From Hyphomicrobiales bacterium (GTDB taxonomy: Bacteria; Pseudomonadota; Alphaproteobacteria; Rhizobiales; Rhizobiaceae), in NCBI GenBank assembly GCA_900470805.1, contig UCCA01000012.1:124001-188000 (forward strand): DNA of 64,000 nt, in the 5' to 3' direction. A program made the position numbers and the translations under genes. Positions 1 through 9,803 of this stretch are shown here, piece by piece (the first letter of the stretch is position 1; every line of letters starts with the position of its first letter). The notes under the pieces are model-generated. The model did not search any database. It was given only the letters and a program-made list of their open reading frames with translations, and had not been told where the DNA came from.

Positions 1-569
1 GCGCCGAGCTTGACGGCCAGATCGAGCATGTCGTCAAGCTGGTCCATGTTCTGCTTGTGGCAGACGGCGTTGACTGTCAGCGGCACGCCGCTTGCCTTGA
101 CCCAGGCGGCGACCGCCATCTTGCGCTCGTATCCGCCCTTGTATCCGCCGACGCGATCGGCGCTGGCAGGGTTGGTGCCCTGAAGCGACAGCTGGACATG
201 ATCAAGGCCTGCATCGGCCAGCTCCATCAGCCGCTTCTCCGTGAGGCCGACACCTGACGTGATCAGGTTTGTGTAGAGCCCCGCAGCACTGCCGGCCGCG
301 GTCAATTCCACGAGATCGCGCCGCGACGCAGGCTCTCCGCCCGACAGATGCAGGTGGAGCACGCCCATGGCCGCCGCTTCCTGGAAGACGCGGATCCACT
401 CTTCGGTCGACAGTTCTTCCTTGATACCCGTCAGCTCAAGCGGGTTGGAGCAATAGGGGCAGGCAAGCGGACAGCGATGCGTTAGTTCGGCGAGCAACGC
501 CATTGGCGGCGGCGCCAGAGACGAGAGCTTGGCGATCGATTGCTTGACTGCGCTTCCCTCGATCCCCAT
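1..569 (-). CDS. pqqE: PqqA peptide cyclase PqqE, N-terminal 189 codons (cut by window edge)
   Basis: Radical SAM enzyme that, with PqqD, forms the Glu-Tyr carbon-carbon cross-link in PqqA, the first step of pyrroloquinoline quinone synthesis. The reverse strand reads from an ATG at 569 as MGIEGSAVKQ and reaches the CPLACPYC motif (CxxxCxxC) at residues 33-40, which binds the SAM-cleaving [4Fe-4S] cluster, followed by LSGGEP, which is typical of the family. The C-terminal SPASM domain with auxiliary clusters would lie beyond position 1. The start codon shares one base with the pqqD stop (TGATG), so translation is probably coupled. The truncation is the window end, not damage. Confidence 0.95.
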   Translation of the reverse strand, partial: MGIEGSAVKQSIAKLSSLAPPPMALLAELTHRCPLACPYCSNPLELTGIKEELSTEEWIRVFQEAAAMGVLHLHLSGGEPASRRDLVELTAAGSAAGLYTNLITSGVGLTEKRLMELADAGLDHVQLSLQGTNPASADRVGGYKGGYERKMAVAAWVKASGVPLTVNAVCHKQNMDQLDDMLDLAVKLG

Positions 570-862
570 CACAACACCTGCAGCAGGCGTCGGTTGGCGA
601 GCTCGCGGATGAACGCCAGCACGTCTGTTGCGATCTGCTCGCGCGGCGCGCCAAATTCGGTCGCGAAATCGTCGACGATCGTGTCGAGATCCCGCTTGCC
701 ATCGAGTGCTTCAACGATCTTGATGGCGATGTCATCGAGTGCCATCGCCAGTTCGGGAGCGAGCAGGACAGTCTGCCCGCGGATGTCGTCGCGGCGTAGC
801 CGTACGCCACGCGCCAGCTTGACAGTCATCGCGCCTGAAATGGCAACGGTTTCCTCGGTCAT
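569..862 (-). CDS. pqqD: PQQ biosynthesis peptide chaperone PqqD
   Basis: Small (97 aa) winged-helix-like protein that binds the PqqA peptide and presents it to PqqE (a RiPP recognition element). The start MTEETVAISG at 862 is preferred over an in-frame upstream Met, because it gives the normal PqqD length and the usual ATGA overlap with the pqqC stop. The family pattern of an early Leu/Arg-rich segment (KLARGVRLRRDDIRG) followed by a helical LDGKRDLDTIVDDFATEF stretch is visible. It sits between pqqC and pqqE in the standard order. Confidence 0.93.
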   Translation of the reverse strand: MTEETVAISGAMTVKLARGVRLRRDDIRGQTVLLAPELAMALDDIAIKIVEALDGKRDLDTIVDDFATEFGAPREQIATDVLAFIRELANRRLLQVL

Positions 863-1644
863 TGCGCCGCCTCTTCGAGATCGCCGATCACGCCTTCGCG
901 CCCATCCCAGCCGCCCGGCGGCACGAGGCCCGGAGTGACATAGGCGAAGTGCAGCGCGTCGAGCTGTGCCCACAGGACTTCGGTCTTGAAGGTCAGCGCC
1001 GCAGCGGCGGCATCCTGCTTTTCCAGCGTATTCGCGTGGTCGAGCACGTAGGCAAGGCCAAAGGCGACATCGACTGGTGCCTCGTTGAGACGCTGGCGAA
1101 AATAGGAGAGAGCCTGATCGTCGGCGAAGGCGTAGTGCTGCAAAAGTCCGGCAATGCGATCAGCGTGGATCTTCGGTGCAAAGAGCTCGGTCAACGAAGA
1201 CGCGACAGCTTCGAGCAACGGCTTTTCGCGCACGAAGTGCACGTAGGCTTCGACGGCAAAACGCGTGGCCGGCAGGATGCCACGACCGGAGGCGACGTAG
1301 TCGGGATCGAGACCCACCGCTTCGGCAAGCTTCAGCCAACGGCGAATGCCGCCGCCCTCGGTGAGGCCGCCGTCGTGATCCTCGATGCGGGAGCGCCAGG
1401 CACGACGCATGTCGGCGTCCTGAAGACGCGACATGAAGGCAGCGTCTTTCATCGGGATGTGGCTCTGGTAGCAGTATCGGTTGATCACCCAGGCGCGCAC
1501 CTGCGTCATACTGCACTGTCCGCCATGCAGCATTTTGTGGAACGGATGCTTGTCGTGATATCGATCCGCGCCGATCGCCATCAGGCGTGCTTCGAAGGCC
1601 TGCCGGTCAGGTGTTTGTGTCAAAGTCGATCTCCATGCCGTCAT
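859..1644 (-). CDS. pqqC: Pyrroloquinoline-quinone synthase PqqC
   Basis: Cofactor-free oxidase of the heme-oxygenase-like fold. It performs the final ring closure and eight-electron oxidation that yields PQQ. The 261 aa length fits the family (about 250). Near the N-terminus the protein has DRYHDKHPFHKMLHGG, and later RYCYQSHIPMKDAAFMSR and the acid/His-rich RIEDHDGG segment, all typical of PqqC. The chosen start overlaps the end of pqqB by 38 bases. A start at the internal Met before AIGADRYHD would shorten the product by about 20 residues and cannot be excluded. Confidence 0.93.
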   Translation of the reverse strand: MTAWRSTLTQTPDRQAFEARLMAIGADRYHDKHPFHKMLHGGQCSMTQVRAWVINRYCYQSHIPMKDAAFMSRLQDADMRRAWRSRIEDHDGGLTEGGGIRRWLKLAEAVGLDPDYVASGRGILPATRFAVEAYVHFVREKPLLEAVASSLTELFAPKIHADRIAGLLQHYAFADDQALSYFRQRLNEAPVDVAFGLAYVLDHANTLEKQDAAAAALTFKTEVLWAQLDALHFAYVTPGLVPPGGWDGREGVIGDLEEAAQ

Positions 1645-2545
1645 AGCCGATTTGGAAGCCGCTTTCCTCTAGCGCAGCGCGCTCGGGTCCGGCGCGCCAG
1701 ATCGGGTTGGTATTGTTGATGTGGACGTAAATCTTCTCGGCGATATCGAGCTCAGAGAGTGCCGCGAGGCTGCCCTCAGGTCCACTGATCGCCATGTGGC
1801 CCATCCGCTGCCCGGTCTTCTGCCCCACGCCTGTCGCGATCATCTCGTCGTCGGTGAACACTGTACCGTCGAACAACAATGCGTCGGCGCCATCGATGCG
1901 CGCCTTGAGGGCGTCGCCGACATAGGCGCAGCCCGGAATATAGTAGACTCGCTTGCCGCGAACTTTCAGTTCCACGCCGACCGTCTGCTCGCCCTCCAGC
2001 TGCAACTCGGGCTCGCCGTCTTCCATGAACAACGGGACTTTTCCGGGCACGGCAAACAACCGCGCTTCAAGCCCTGGCAGCAGTGCGAACGGCTGCTCGA
2101 GCACGATTGCGTGCCTGCGGACAAAAGCCGGATCGAGCGCCCGAAAGACCGGATTGTCGTCAATTATCTCGCCGATGGCAGCGGTGACGAAGATATCGAG
2201 CGGCTGCTTTTCGCGCAGGATGAGCAAGCCGGCGAGATGATCGATATCGCCATTGGTGATCAGCACGCTTTTGACCGGGCTGTCGCGCAGTGTCCTTGGG
2301 TGCAGGACGCTGTTGTCGATCATCTGCTGGCGAATATCGGGGGACGCATTCAAGATCGCCCAGTTGTCGCCGTCGATGCTGACGGCGAGCGATGACTGCG
2401 ATTGTGGCCTGACACCGGATGCCGGATCGCGCGCAAGGCGGCAATTCTGGCAACCGCAATTCCATTGCGGAAGGCCGCCGCCCGCGGCGGCCCCAAGAAC
2501 CAGACCGCGAAAGCCAGATGAATCTGTCACGCGGACCTCAAACAT
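1607..2545 (-). CDS. pqqB: PQQ biosynthesis protein PqqB (metallo-beta-lactamase fold)
   Basis: 312 aa, the usual PqqB length. PqqB is a metallo-beta-lactamase-fold protein now regarded as the hydroxylase acting on the cross-linked Glu-Tyr intermediate; older work proposed a role in PQQ export. Visible features are the N-terminal LGAAAGGGLPQWNCGC segment, a cysteine cluster CGCQNC, and NGDIDHLAGLL in the position of the metal-ligand region. It follows pqqA after 30 bases and overlaps pqqC. The upstream sequence is A/T-rich and has no strong ribosome site, so PqqB may be made at a low level compared with PqqA. Confidence 0.94.
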   Translation of the reverse strand: MFEVRVTDSSGFRGLVLGAAAGGGLPQWNCGCQNCRLARDPASGVRPQSQSSLAVSIDGDNWAILNASPDIRQQMIDNSVLHPRTLRDSPVKSVLITNGDIDHLAGLLILREKQPLDIFVTAAIGEIIDDNPVFRALDPAFVRRHAIVLEQPFALLPGLEARLFAVPGKVPLFMEDGEPELQLEGEQTVGVELKVRGKRVYYIPGCAYVGDALKARIDGADALLFDGTVFTDDEMIATGVGQKTGQRMGHMAISGPEGSLAALSELDIAEKIYVHINNTNPIWRAGPERAALEESGFQIGYDGMEIDFDTNT

Positions 2546-2575
2546 TTTAATTCAAAGAATTAGACGAAAGCAGTC

Positions 2576-2671
2576 CTAGAAAAGGATTGGTTCGTTGCCA
2601 TCGGCGGGTGCGTAACGGTTGACTTCCATACCGCAGCTGACTTCGATAAACTTAGGGGCGTGCCAAGACAT
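2576..2671 (-). CDS. pqqA: PQQ precursor peptide PqqA (31 aa)
   Basis: A 31-codon reading frame on the reverse strand begins MSWHAPKFIEVSCGMEVNRY and ends in LF-stop. The Glu-x-x-x-Tyr pair (Glu16 and Tyr20 within EVNRY) is the invariant substrate pair of PqqA peptides; these two side chains are joined by PqqE and become PQQ. A purine-rich GGAGAC precedes the ATG. It lies 30 bases before pqqB, so it is the first gene of the operon. The promoter should lie in the 235-base gap up to 2906. Recognition of the ExxxY motif in this context makes the call nearly certain despite the small size. Confidence 0.95.
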   Translation of the reverse strand: MSWHAPKFIEVSCGMEVNRYAPADGNEPILF

Positions 2672-2906
2672 CTGTGTCTCCATTCATGCTGTTTTCTTAC
2701 ATGGGTGAGCTAGGTCGTCTCATGTTGCGGTGCAATAGCTTTCTGGGCATGGCTGCCCTCGCAATATCGCAAGGAACATCACAATCGCAGCATCGTGCCC
2801 CTAGGTCCCCGCCGTCTGAGACCACGGCGAGGACAGTGTGCATGCCGAAGAGGCGCCTATGCCCAGCGACGTTTCGCGTGAGCAACCCTGCCGATCATTT
2901 CGGAAA

Positions 2907-3737
2907 TCAGCCCGCCACGTCCCACTCCGGCGCCAAGCCGTCCGGGCTGACGATACGACCATCGGGGCGAGCGAGCTTAGCGATCGTGCCCATATCGTCA
3001 GCACTGAGTTCGAAGTCGAAGATCGCTGCGTTCTCTGCCGCCCGTGTCTCCGATACCGTCTTGGACAACACTACGCAGCCCTGTTGCACGATCCACCGGA
3101 GGACGACCTGGGCCACCGAGCGCTTGTGCACGGCAGCGATCTCCTGGAGCATTCGGTCCGCAATCACCTTGCCGTCAGCCATCGCATAGTAGGCCGTGAT
3201 GGACATCCCCAACTCGCTGGCGGTGGCGATCACCGGCTGCTGATCGAGATAGGGATGATACTCGATCTGATTGTTGGCGAGCGGCATCCGGCTAAGGCGG
3301 GCGGCCTCTTTCATTAGTGTGGTGTTGAAATTGGACACGCCGATATGACGGGCCTTGCCGGCCTTGGCAACGTCGTTCAGAGCCGCGATCTGTTCTTCGA
3401 GACTGACAGCCGTGTTCGGCCAGTGCAGCAACAGCAGATCGACATAGTCTGTCTCAAGTTTCTTCAGGCTTTCATCGACCGACGCAAGGAAGGCATCGCG
3501 ACCATAGTTCGCGACCCAGACCTTTGTGGTCAGGAAGACATCGGGGCGCGGGATGGCGGAAGCCTTGAACCCCTGCCCCACGGCAGCTTCGTTGCCGTAG
3601 ATCTTCGCCGTGTCGATGTGGCGGTAACCCTGCTTGAGAACATGGGAGACCATCCGTTCGGTGTCCGCAGCTTCCATGCGGAAGGTGCCGAATCCGAGCG
3701 TGGGAATGGATGCGCCGTTTGCGTTGACGAGTGTCAT
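2907..3737 (-). CDS. Aldo/keto reductase (AKR3/AKR5-type, 276 aa)
   Basis: NADPH-dependent aldehyde/ketone reductase of the 2,5-diketo-D-gluconate reductase-like group. The start MTLVNANGAS at 3737 has a GAAAGGA ribosome site; an open frame extends upstream but is a shadow of the MFS gene. The catalytic tetrad is visible: Asp in HIDTAKIYGNE, Tyr in the same motif, Lys in TTKVW and His in LLLHWP. The C-terminal part carries the SKTVSETR-like cofactor-binding segment. It lies 20 bases downstream of the MFS gene on the same strand, so the two are probably co-transcribed and opposed to the LysR gene at 5080. The physiological substrate is unknown. Confidence 0.9.
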   Translation of the reverse strand: MTLVNANGASIPTLGFGTFRMEAADTERMVSHVLKQGYRHIDTAKIYGNEAAVGQGFKASAIPRPDVFLTTKVWVANYGRDAFLASVDESLKKLETDYVDLLLLHWPNTAVSLEEQIAALNDVAKAGKARHIGVSNFNTTLMKEAARLSRMPLANNQIEYHPYLDQQPVIATASELGMSITAYYAMADGKVIADRMLQEIAAVHKRSVAQVVLRWIVQQGCVVLSKTVSETRAAENAAIFDFELSADDMGTIAKLARPDGRIVSPDGLAPEWDVAG

Positions 3738-3757
3738 GATCGTTCCTTTCGAAGAGA

Positions 3758-4951
3758 TCAGGCTGCGGATGCAGCCGTTGGCGGATGAAGCGGAGAGCGG
3801 CGGTCGAGGGCACCGCTCCACAGCGTGAGGATGAGTGCGGCGACCACGAAGATGGCACCGATCCAGGGCGTGGCGCCGAGGCCGAGCGACGAGGCAACCA
3901 CCAGTCCACCGACCCAGGCACCGGCGGCGATGCCGAGATTGAAGGCGGCGATGTTCAGCGCCGACGCAACATCGACGGCAGCGGGCCTGACAATACCGGC
4001 AAGCTGGACGACGTAAATCTGCAGGCCCGGCACGTTGGCGAAGGACAAGAAGCCCAGGGCGGCGAGAGTAGGGATCGTCAGCCATGGCGAAACTGCGGTG
4101 AACCCGAAGACGACAAGCACGAGTGCCTGGGCGGCGAACAGCCAGACCAGCGCCCGCACCGGATCACGGTTTGCGAGGCGGCCGCCGGCGACGTTGCCGA
4201 TCGCAATCGCAATGCCGTAGAGCACCAGGATCAGGCTGACCGACGAGGCATGGAAGCCTGTCACCTGTTCCAGGATCGATGCCAGGAAGGTAAAGGCAAC
4301 GAAGGTGCCGCCGTAACCCAAAGCCGTCATCGCGAACACGATCAGCAGGCGACCACTGCCGAGCACCCTGACCTGATCGCCGATCGTTGCTGCTGGCGCC
4401 TTCTTCAGCGTCGAGGGGAGCAGCACCCACAGCCCGACGAACGCGATGACACCAAGTGCCGCGACCGCAGCGAACGTGGCGCGCCAGCCGAATGTCTGGC
4501 CGATCAGCGTCCCAAGCGGAACGCCGGTGACGATGGCCACCGTCAACCCCATGAACATCATGGCGATCGCTGAGGCCCGCTTGTCCTCAGGAACGAGATC
4601 TGCGGCAATGGTCGAGCCGACCGAGAAAAAGACACCATGCGCAAAGGCGGACAGCACCCGCGCCACCAGCAGCGGCACGTAGCCCGGGCTTAGCGCAGCC
4701 ATGGTGTTGCCGACGATGAACAGCGCCATCAGGCCGAGCAGCAGGTGTTTTCGATCGATGCGGCCGGTCAGCGCGGTCAAGATTGGCGCACCGAAGGTGA
4801 CGCCGAGCGCATAGACGCTGACTATGAGACCGGCCAGCGGCAAGTCGATATGAAGGTCGTTCGCAACTGTCGGCAAGAGCCCGACGATGACGAACTCAGT
4901 GGTGCCGATCGCGTAGGCGGCGACCGTGAGCGCAAACAAAGCAAGAGGCAT
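3758..4951 (-). CDS. MFS transporter, AraJ/YdhP-like drug or sugar exporter (397 aa)
   Basis: Inner-membrane major facilitator with about 12 hydrophobic segments. The N-terminus MPLALFALTVAAYAIGTTEFV matches the DHA1-type opening in which the GTTEF motif lies in the first helix. GRIDRKHLLLG after the second helix is a motif-A variant, and VLSAFAHGVFFSVGS and GVPLGTLIGQ are typical of AraJ/YdhP/NepI-like exporters. It shares a 128-base intergenic region with the divergent LysR gene, the usual arrangement for a LysR-controlled efflux gene. The substrate cannot be deduced. Confidence 0.9.
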   Translation of the reverse strand: MPLALFALTVAAYAIGTTEFVIVGLLPTVANDLHIDLPLAGLIVSVYALGVTFGAPILTALTGRIDRKHLLLGLMALFIVGNTMAALSPGYVPLLVARVLSAFAHGVFFSVGSTIAADLVPEDKRASAIAMMFMGLTVAIVTGVPLGTLIGQTFGWRATFAAVAALGVIAFVGLWVLLPSTLKKAPAATIGDQVRVLGSGRLLIVFAMTALGYGGTFVAFTFLASILEQVTGFHASSVSLILVLYGIAIAIGNVAGGRLANRDPVRALVWLFAAQALVLVVFGFTAVSPWLTIPTLAALGFLSFANVPGLQIYVVQLAGIVRPAAVDVASALNIAAFNLGIAAGAWVGGLVVASSLGLGATPWIGAIFVVAALILTLWSGALDRRSPLHPPTAASAA

Positions 4952-5079
4952 GGCGATATCCAGTTCATATGCCGATCATCCGGCGATTTGGGATGGCCGG
5001 AATATGGCTTGCTGGCATTCGCGCGATAAGGAGGTATATTTCACCAACAGATATGAATTTAATTCACAGGATAAATTGC

Positions 5080-5973
5080 ATGGACAACACCGTCGGAGAG
5101 ATGGAGGTCTTCGTAAACGCGGCGCGACTTCAAAGCTTTTCAGCAGCCGGGCGGGTGTTACGAATATCTCCATCCGCAGTGAGCAAACTGGTGACGCGGC
5201 TCGAGGAACGGCTGAAAACACGGCTTGTTGTCAGAACCACCCGCAGCCTGCAGCTGACGCCGGAAGGCGAGATCTATCTTGAGCGGGCGCAGCGGATTCT
5301 TGAGGATATCAGGGAAACCGAACAGGTCGTTTCCACCGGTGGCGAAGCGACGCCGCGTGGGCGCCTGCGCGTGAGTGTGTCGGTCGCCTTCGGTGTCCGC
5401 TATATCGTGCCGCTGGTACCGGAATTTCTGGCCCGCTACCCCAATGTCACGCTCGACCTGTCGCTGAATGATGGGATCATTGATATCGTCGAGGAACGGG
5501 CGGATGTCGCCATACGCTCTGGCGACCTTCGCGATACGGCGTTGAAAGCGCGTAGGCTGATGGACTCCCGGCGCATCATCGTCGCCTCACCCAGCTGTCT
5601 CGCACACATGGGAACGCCGCAGAGCCCTGCCGATCTCGACCGGCACAACTGCATGACTTTCAACTTCCGACGGACATGGGAGGAATGGCCGTTTCGTGAC
5701 TTAGCCACCGGGCAGGCGTTCTCGAAAGCCGTCGATGGCAACGTTGAGGCAAACAATGGACCGACCGTGCGCGATCTCTGCCTGGCGGGCGTCGGGCTTG
5801 CGCGAATCGGCGTCTTTCATGTTCAGCCCGACATCGATGCCGGCTTACTGTTACCGGTCCTCGAGCCGTTCAATGCCGGGGACATTGAGCAGATCCATGC
5901 TGTCTACCCCGGGCATCCGCATCTGGCGAGCCGAATCCGCGCATTGATCGATTTTCTCGTCGAGAAAATCTGA
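5080..5973 (+). CDS. LysR-family transcriptional regulator (297 aa)
   Basis: The N-terminal winged HTH (residues about 5-62) contains FVNAARLQSFSAAGRVLRIS and PSAVSKLVTRLEERLKTRL, typical of LysR proteins. The rest is the periplasmic-binding-like effector domain, ending at the usual length. The ATG at 5080 is chosen because CACAGGA lies just upstream and the resulting protein has the family length; an upstream frame of 37 codons lacks a sensible start. It is transcribed divergently from the MFS-AKR pair and probably controls it. LysR proteins of the DsdC/CrgA-like subgroup often act on such exporters or reductases. The inducer is unknown. Confidence 0.9.
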   Translation: MDNTVGEMEVFVNAARLQSFSAAGRVLRISPSAVSKLVTRLEERLKTRLVVRTTRSLQLTPEGEIYLERAQRILEDIRETEQVVSTGGEATPRGRLRVSVSVAFGVRYIVPLVPEFLARYPNVTLDLSLNDGIIDIVEERADVAIRSGDLRDTALKARRLMDSRRIIVASPSCLAHMGTPQSPADLDRHNCMTFNFRRTWEEWPFRDLATGQAFSKAVDGNVEANNGPTVRDLCLAGVGLARIGVFHVQPDIDAGLLLPVLEPFNAGDIEQIHAVYPGHPHLASRIRALIDFLVEKI

Positions 5974-5986
5974 GCGCGGCGAGACA

Positions 5987-6016
5987 CGATGGTGCTACTC
6001 TATAGCGGCACCATCG
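5987..6016. terminator. Hairpin between convergent genes, possible bidirectional terminator
   Basis: CGATGGTGC and GCACCATCG form a perfect 9-bp inverted repeat with a 12-base loop between the convergent LysR (ends 5973) and aldo/keto reductase (ends 6034) genes. No strong T tract follows, so intrinsic termination is only moderately supported. Confidence 0.5.
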
Positions 6017-6033
6017 CGATGTCTGTGACCGCT

Positions 6034-7337
<1,304 letters not shown>

Positions 7338-7625
7338 ATGAAGGGGTCCAAGACGATCACACAGATGAGCGTGCGCGAGCGGCAGGACATTCTGGCCGCC
7401 GTGGCCGATGCCCTGGAAACGAGCGCCAAGGAGGCCTTGATCGAAGGCAATGCCGGGTTCGCGGCCAATTCCGAAAACCTTGCGCTGACCATCCGAGGCA
7501 GTGTCAATGGCCTTTCGAACAATGATCTGAAGGCGGCCGAGATTCTTCTACAGCAGGCCATGACGCTCATCGAGCAGTTCCGCTTTCGCGATCCACACCG
7601 TCCGGAGACTCTTACGCTCCATTGA
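7338..7625 (+). CDS. Hypothetical protein (95 aa, helical)
   Basis: Not recognised. The frame starts at ATG 7338 (MKGSKTITQM) and encodes a polar, mostly helical protein with a VRERQDILAAVADALET segment that could form an amphipathic helix. There are no membrane segments, cysteines or known motifs. An in-frame TTG at 7320 is an alternative start. It ends 16 bases from the end of the convergent GntR gene. It could be a genuine orphan small gene or chance coding; the balanced amino-acid composition mildly favours a real gene. Confidence 0.4.
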   Translation: MKGSKTITQMSVRERQDILAAVADALETSAKEALIEGNAGFAANSENLALTIRGSVNGLSNNDLKAAEILLQQAMTLIEQFRFRDPHRPETLTLH

Positions 7626-7641
7626 CGCGTGGTCGCCTCCT

Positions 7642-8382
7642 TCAATCCCGATTGGTGTAGAGTGCGCTCGACCGTTCCAGATGCTTGAGTATGCCCGCCT
7701 CGGCGCCGTCGGCGTCGTTGGCGGCCAGACAGTCGAGGATATGTTCGTGCTCGACGAGCGTGAACTTCTCCTTGCCTGTCCAGATCAGCATGTCCGTATG
7801 ATAAGCCTTAAGCCAGGCAAGCATGGCCTCGCTCACGGCAACAAAAATCGGGTTGCCCGAGATCTGAGCGATGCGGGTGTGAAACTGCATGTCGGCCGAG
7901 ATGAACTCTTCGGCATTGCCGAGAGAGTGCCTTTGATGTTCGATGATCTCACGCAGGTCGGCGATATCGTCGCTGGTTGCCTTCAAGGCCGCCTCGCGCG
8001 CCATACCGCGTTCGAAGAAGATACGCGTGCTCTTCAGATGATCAAGTGAATCCGCGGACTGCGACAGCATGATCTTGGCGGTCAAATCCACCTGGCGAAA
8101 CAACGATTTGGCGGTCAGCCGCAGGACCTTTGCGCGCTCGCCATGAGAGATGTTGACTAGGCCCATGCTGGCCAGCGATTGCATCGCCTCGCGAATGGCC
8201 GGTCGCCCGACGCCGAACCGTTCCATCAGCACCCGCTCAGAGGGCATCTCGTCGCCCGGGCGAAGCTCGCCTGACGTGATCATTCTTTCCAGTCGATCGA
8301 AAACTTCATCGGACAACTTGCGACGGACGATCTGTTCGACTGGCTGATTCATATTTTCTCGCTGACTCACGGTTTCCCCCAT
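7642..8382 (-). CDS. GntR/FadR-family regulator of the apiose cluster (FCD domain, 246 aa)
   Basis: The N-terminal winged HTH of GntR type (residues about 20-85: LSDEVFDRLERMITSGELRPG, PSERVLMERFGVGRPAIREA) is followed by an all-helical FCD ligand domain with the metal/ligand His pattern (FHTRIAQISGNP, EHEHILDCL). This architecture is shared with NanR and UxuR-type sugar-acid regulators. It is divergent from oiaX, with 157 bases between, and an imperfect palindrome overlaps a likely promoter there (8453-8481). Repression relieved by a pathway intermediate is the likely mode. An ATG at 8352 is an alternative start with a somewhat better ribosome site. Confidence 0.88.
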   Translation of the reverse strand: MGETVSQRENMNQPVEQIVRRKLSDEVFDRLERMITSGELRPGDEMPSERVLMERFGVGRPAIREAMQSLASMGLVNISHGERAKVLRLTAKSLFRQVDLTAKIMLSQSADSLDHLKSTRIFFERGMAREAALKATSDDIADLREIIEHQRHSLGNAEEFISADMQFHTRIAQISGNPIFVAVSEAMLAWLKAYHTDMLIWTGKEKFTLVEHEHILDCLAANDADGAEAGILKHLERSSALYTNRD

Positions 8383-8452
8383 TTATGCATCTTCGCGCCC
8401 CGGCAAGAAAGGCCGTCATATCGAATTGTCGGTCACCCAAGAAAAATTTTCG

Positions 8453-8481
8453 TTGCAGAAATTGGAATACTCATTATACCA
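8453..8481 (+). promoter_or_regulatory. Likely oiaX promoter with overlapping GntR operator
   Basis: TTGCAG (8453-8458), a 16-base spacer and TATACC (8475-8480) resemble a sigma-70 type promoter facing oiaX. Over its second half lies an imperfect palindrome, TGGAATACTCATTATACCA (8463-8481), in which 7 of 9 half-site positions match. The right half, ACTCATTATACCAG, recurs with one change at 12416-12429 upstream of apnO. The site is assigned to the neighbouring GntR regulator by position and recurrence only. Confidence 0.55.
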
Positions 8482-8539
8482 GTTCACGAGTTGATGCCAT
8501 GGCAAAGTTTAGTCGCGGCAGGAGGAGCAACGAGACCTC

Positions 8540-9799
8540 ATGATGATCACAGTCACCTATCGCATCGAAACGACCGGCAGCGTCGAGGCCATGGCCGAGA
8601 AGATCGCCAGCGATCAGTCCACCGGTACGTTCGTTCCCGTTCCCGGCGAAACCGAAGAGCTGAAAGCGCGCGTCGCCGCCCGCGTTCTTGCCATCCGCCA
8701 CCTCTCGGATGCCGATCGTCCGACTTGGCCGGAAGCGGCCGCCGGACACGGTCCGATCCGCCGCGCCGAGGCCGAGATAGCCTTTCCGCTGGATGCCATC
8801 GGCACCGATCTCTCTGCGTTGATGACGATCGCGATCGGCGGGGTGTTCTCGATCAAGGGCATGACCGGCATCCGCATCGTCGACATGAAGCTGCCGGAGG
8901 CGTTCGCATCGGCGCATCCCGGACCGCAGTTCGGTCTCCCCGGCACCCGACGCCTGACGGGTGTCGCAGAGCGGCCGATCATCGGCACCATCGTCAAGCC
9001 GGCGCTTGGCCTGCGCCCACATGAGACCGCCGAACTGGTGGGCGAACTCATCGAGTCCGGCGTCGACTTCATCAAGGACGACGAGAAGCTGATGAGCCCG
9101 GCCTATTCGCCGCTCAAGGACCGCATCGCCGCCATCATGCCGCGCATCCTCGATCACGAGCAGAAGACCGGAAAGAAGGTCATGTATGCCTTCGGCATTT
9201 CGCATGCCGATCCCGACGAGATGATGTGGAATCACGACATGGTGCTTGAAGCCGGCGGCAACTGCGCCGTCGTCAACATCAATTCGATCGGCTTTGGCGG
9301 GATGAGCTTCCTGCGCAAGCGCTCCGGCCTTGTGCTGCATGCCCATCGCAACGGCTGGGATATCCTCACCCGCGACCCGGGTGCAGGCCTCGATTTCAAG
9401 GTCTATCAGCAGTTCTGGCGCCTGCTCGGCGTCGACCAGTTCCAGATCAACGGCATCCGCATCAAGTATTGGGAGCCCGACGACAGCTTCGTCGAATCCT
9501 TCAAGGCCGTCAGCACGCCGCTGTTCAGCAAGGCCGATTGCCCGCTGCCGGTCGCCGGTTCCGGACAATGGGGCGGCCAGGCGCCGGACACCTACAATCG
9601 TACCGGCCGCACGCAGGATCTCCTCTATCTATGCGGCGGCGGCATCGTGAGCCATCCGGGCGGCCCGGCCGCCGGCGTACGTGCCGTGCAGCAGGCCTGG
9701 CAGGCGGCTGTCGCCGACATCCCGCTCGACGAATACGCCAAGGACCACCCGGAACTCGCCGCGTCGATCGCAAAGTTCGGTGACGGCAAGGCAGCGTGA
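8540..9799 (+). CDS. oiaX: 3-oxo-isoapionate-4-phosphate decarboxylase OiaX (RuBisCO-like protein)
   Basis: RuBisCO-like protein of 419 aa. The active-site region KPALGLRP and the GVDFIKDDEK segment keep the carbamylated Lys and the Asp-Glu metal ligands of RuBisCO. In the characterised D-apiose pathways, an RLP next to OiaK decarboxylates 3-oxo-isoapionate 4-phosphate to L-erythrulose 1-phosphate; a different RLP, OiaT, is a transcarboxylase/hydrolase. The two sugar-phosphate isomerase genes downstream fit the decarboxylase branch. GGAGGAG lies about 12 bases before the ATG, and a second ATG follows immediately. It is the first gene of the operon and is unlikely to fix CO2. Confidence 0.88.
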   Translation: MMITVTYRIETTGSVEAMAEKIASDQSTGTFVPVPGETEELKARVAARVLAIRHLSDADRPTWPEAAAGHGPIRRAEAEIAFPLDAIGTDLSALMTIAIGGVFSIKGMTGIRIVDMKLPEAFASAHPGPQFGLPGTRRLTGVAERPIIGTIVKPALGLRPHETAELVGELIESGVDFIKDDEKLMSPAYSPLKDRIAAIMPRILDHEQKTGKKVMYAFGISHADPDEMMWNHDMVLEAGGNCAVVNINSIGFGGMSFLRKRSGLVLHAHRNGWDILTRDPGAGLDFKVYQQFWRLLGVDQFQINGIRIKYWEPDDSFVESFKAVSTPLFSKADCPLPVAGSGQWGGQAPDTYNRTGRTQDLLYLCGGGIVSHPGGPAAGVRAVQQAWQAAVADIPLDEYAKDHPELAASIAKFGDGKAA

Positions 9800-9803
9800 G
9801 ATC

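Noticed and set aside
1..569. Frameshifted or truncated pqqE
   Set aside because: The frame is continuous from 569 to the window edge with intact radical SAM motifs; it is only cut by the window.
8474..9568. 364-codon minus-strand frame over oiaX
   Set aside because: It is antisense to a recognisable RuBisCO-like protein and has Asp/His/Gly-rich shadow composition, common in GC-rich DNA.
8540..9799. A functional RuBisCO for CO2 fixation
   Set aside because: No small subunit, no phosphoribulokinase, and the surrounding genes form a D-apiose pathway in which an RLP acts as decarboxylase.
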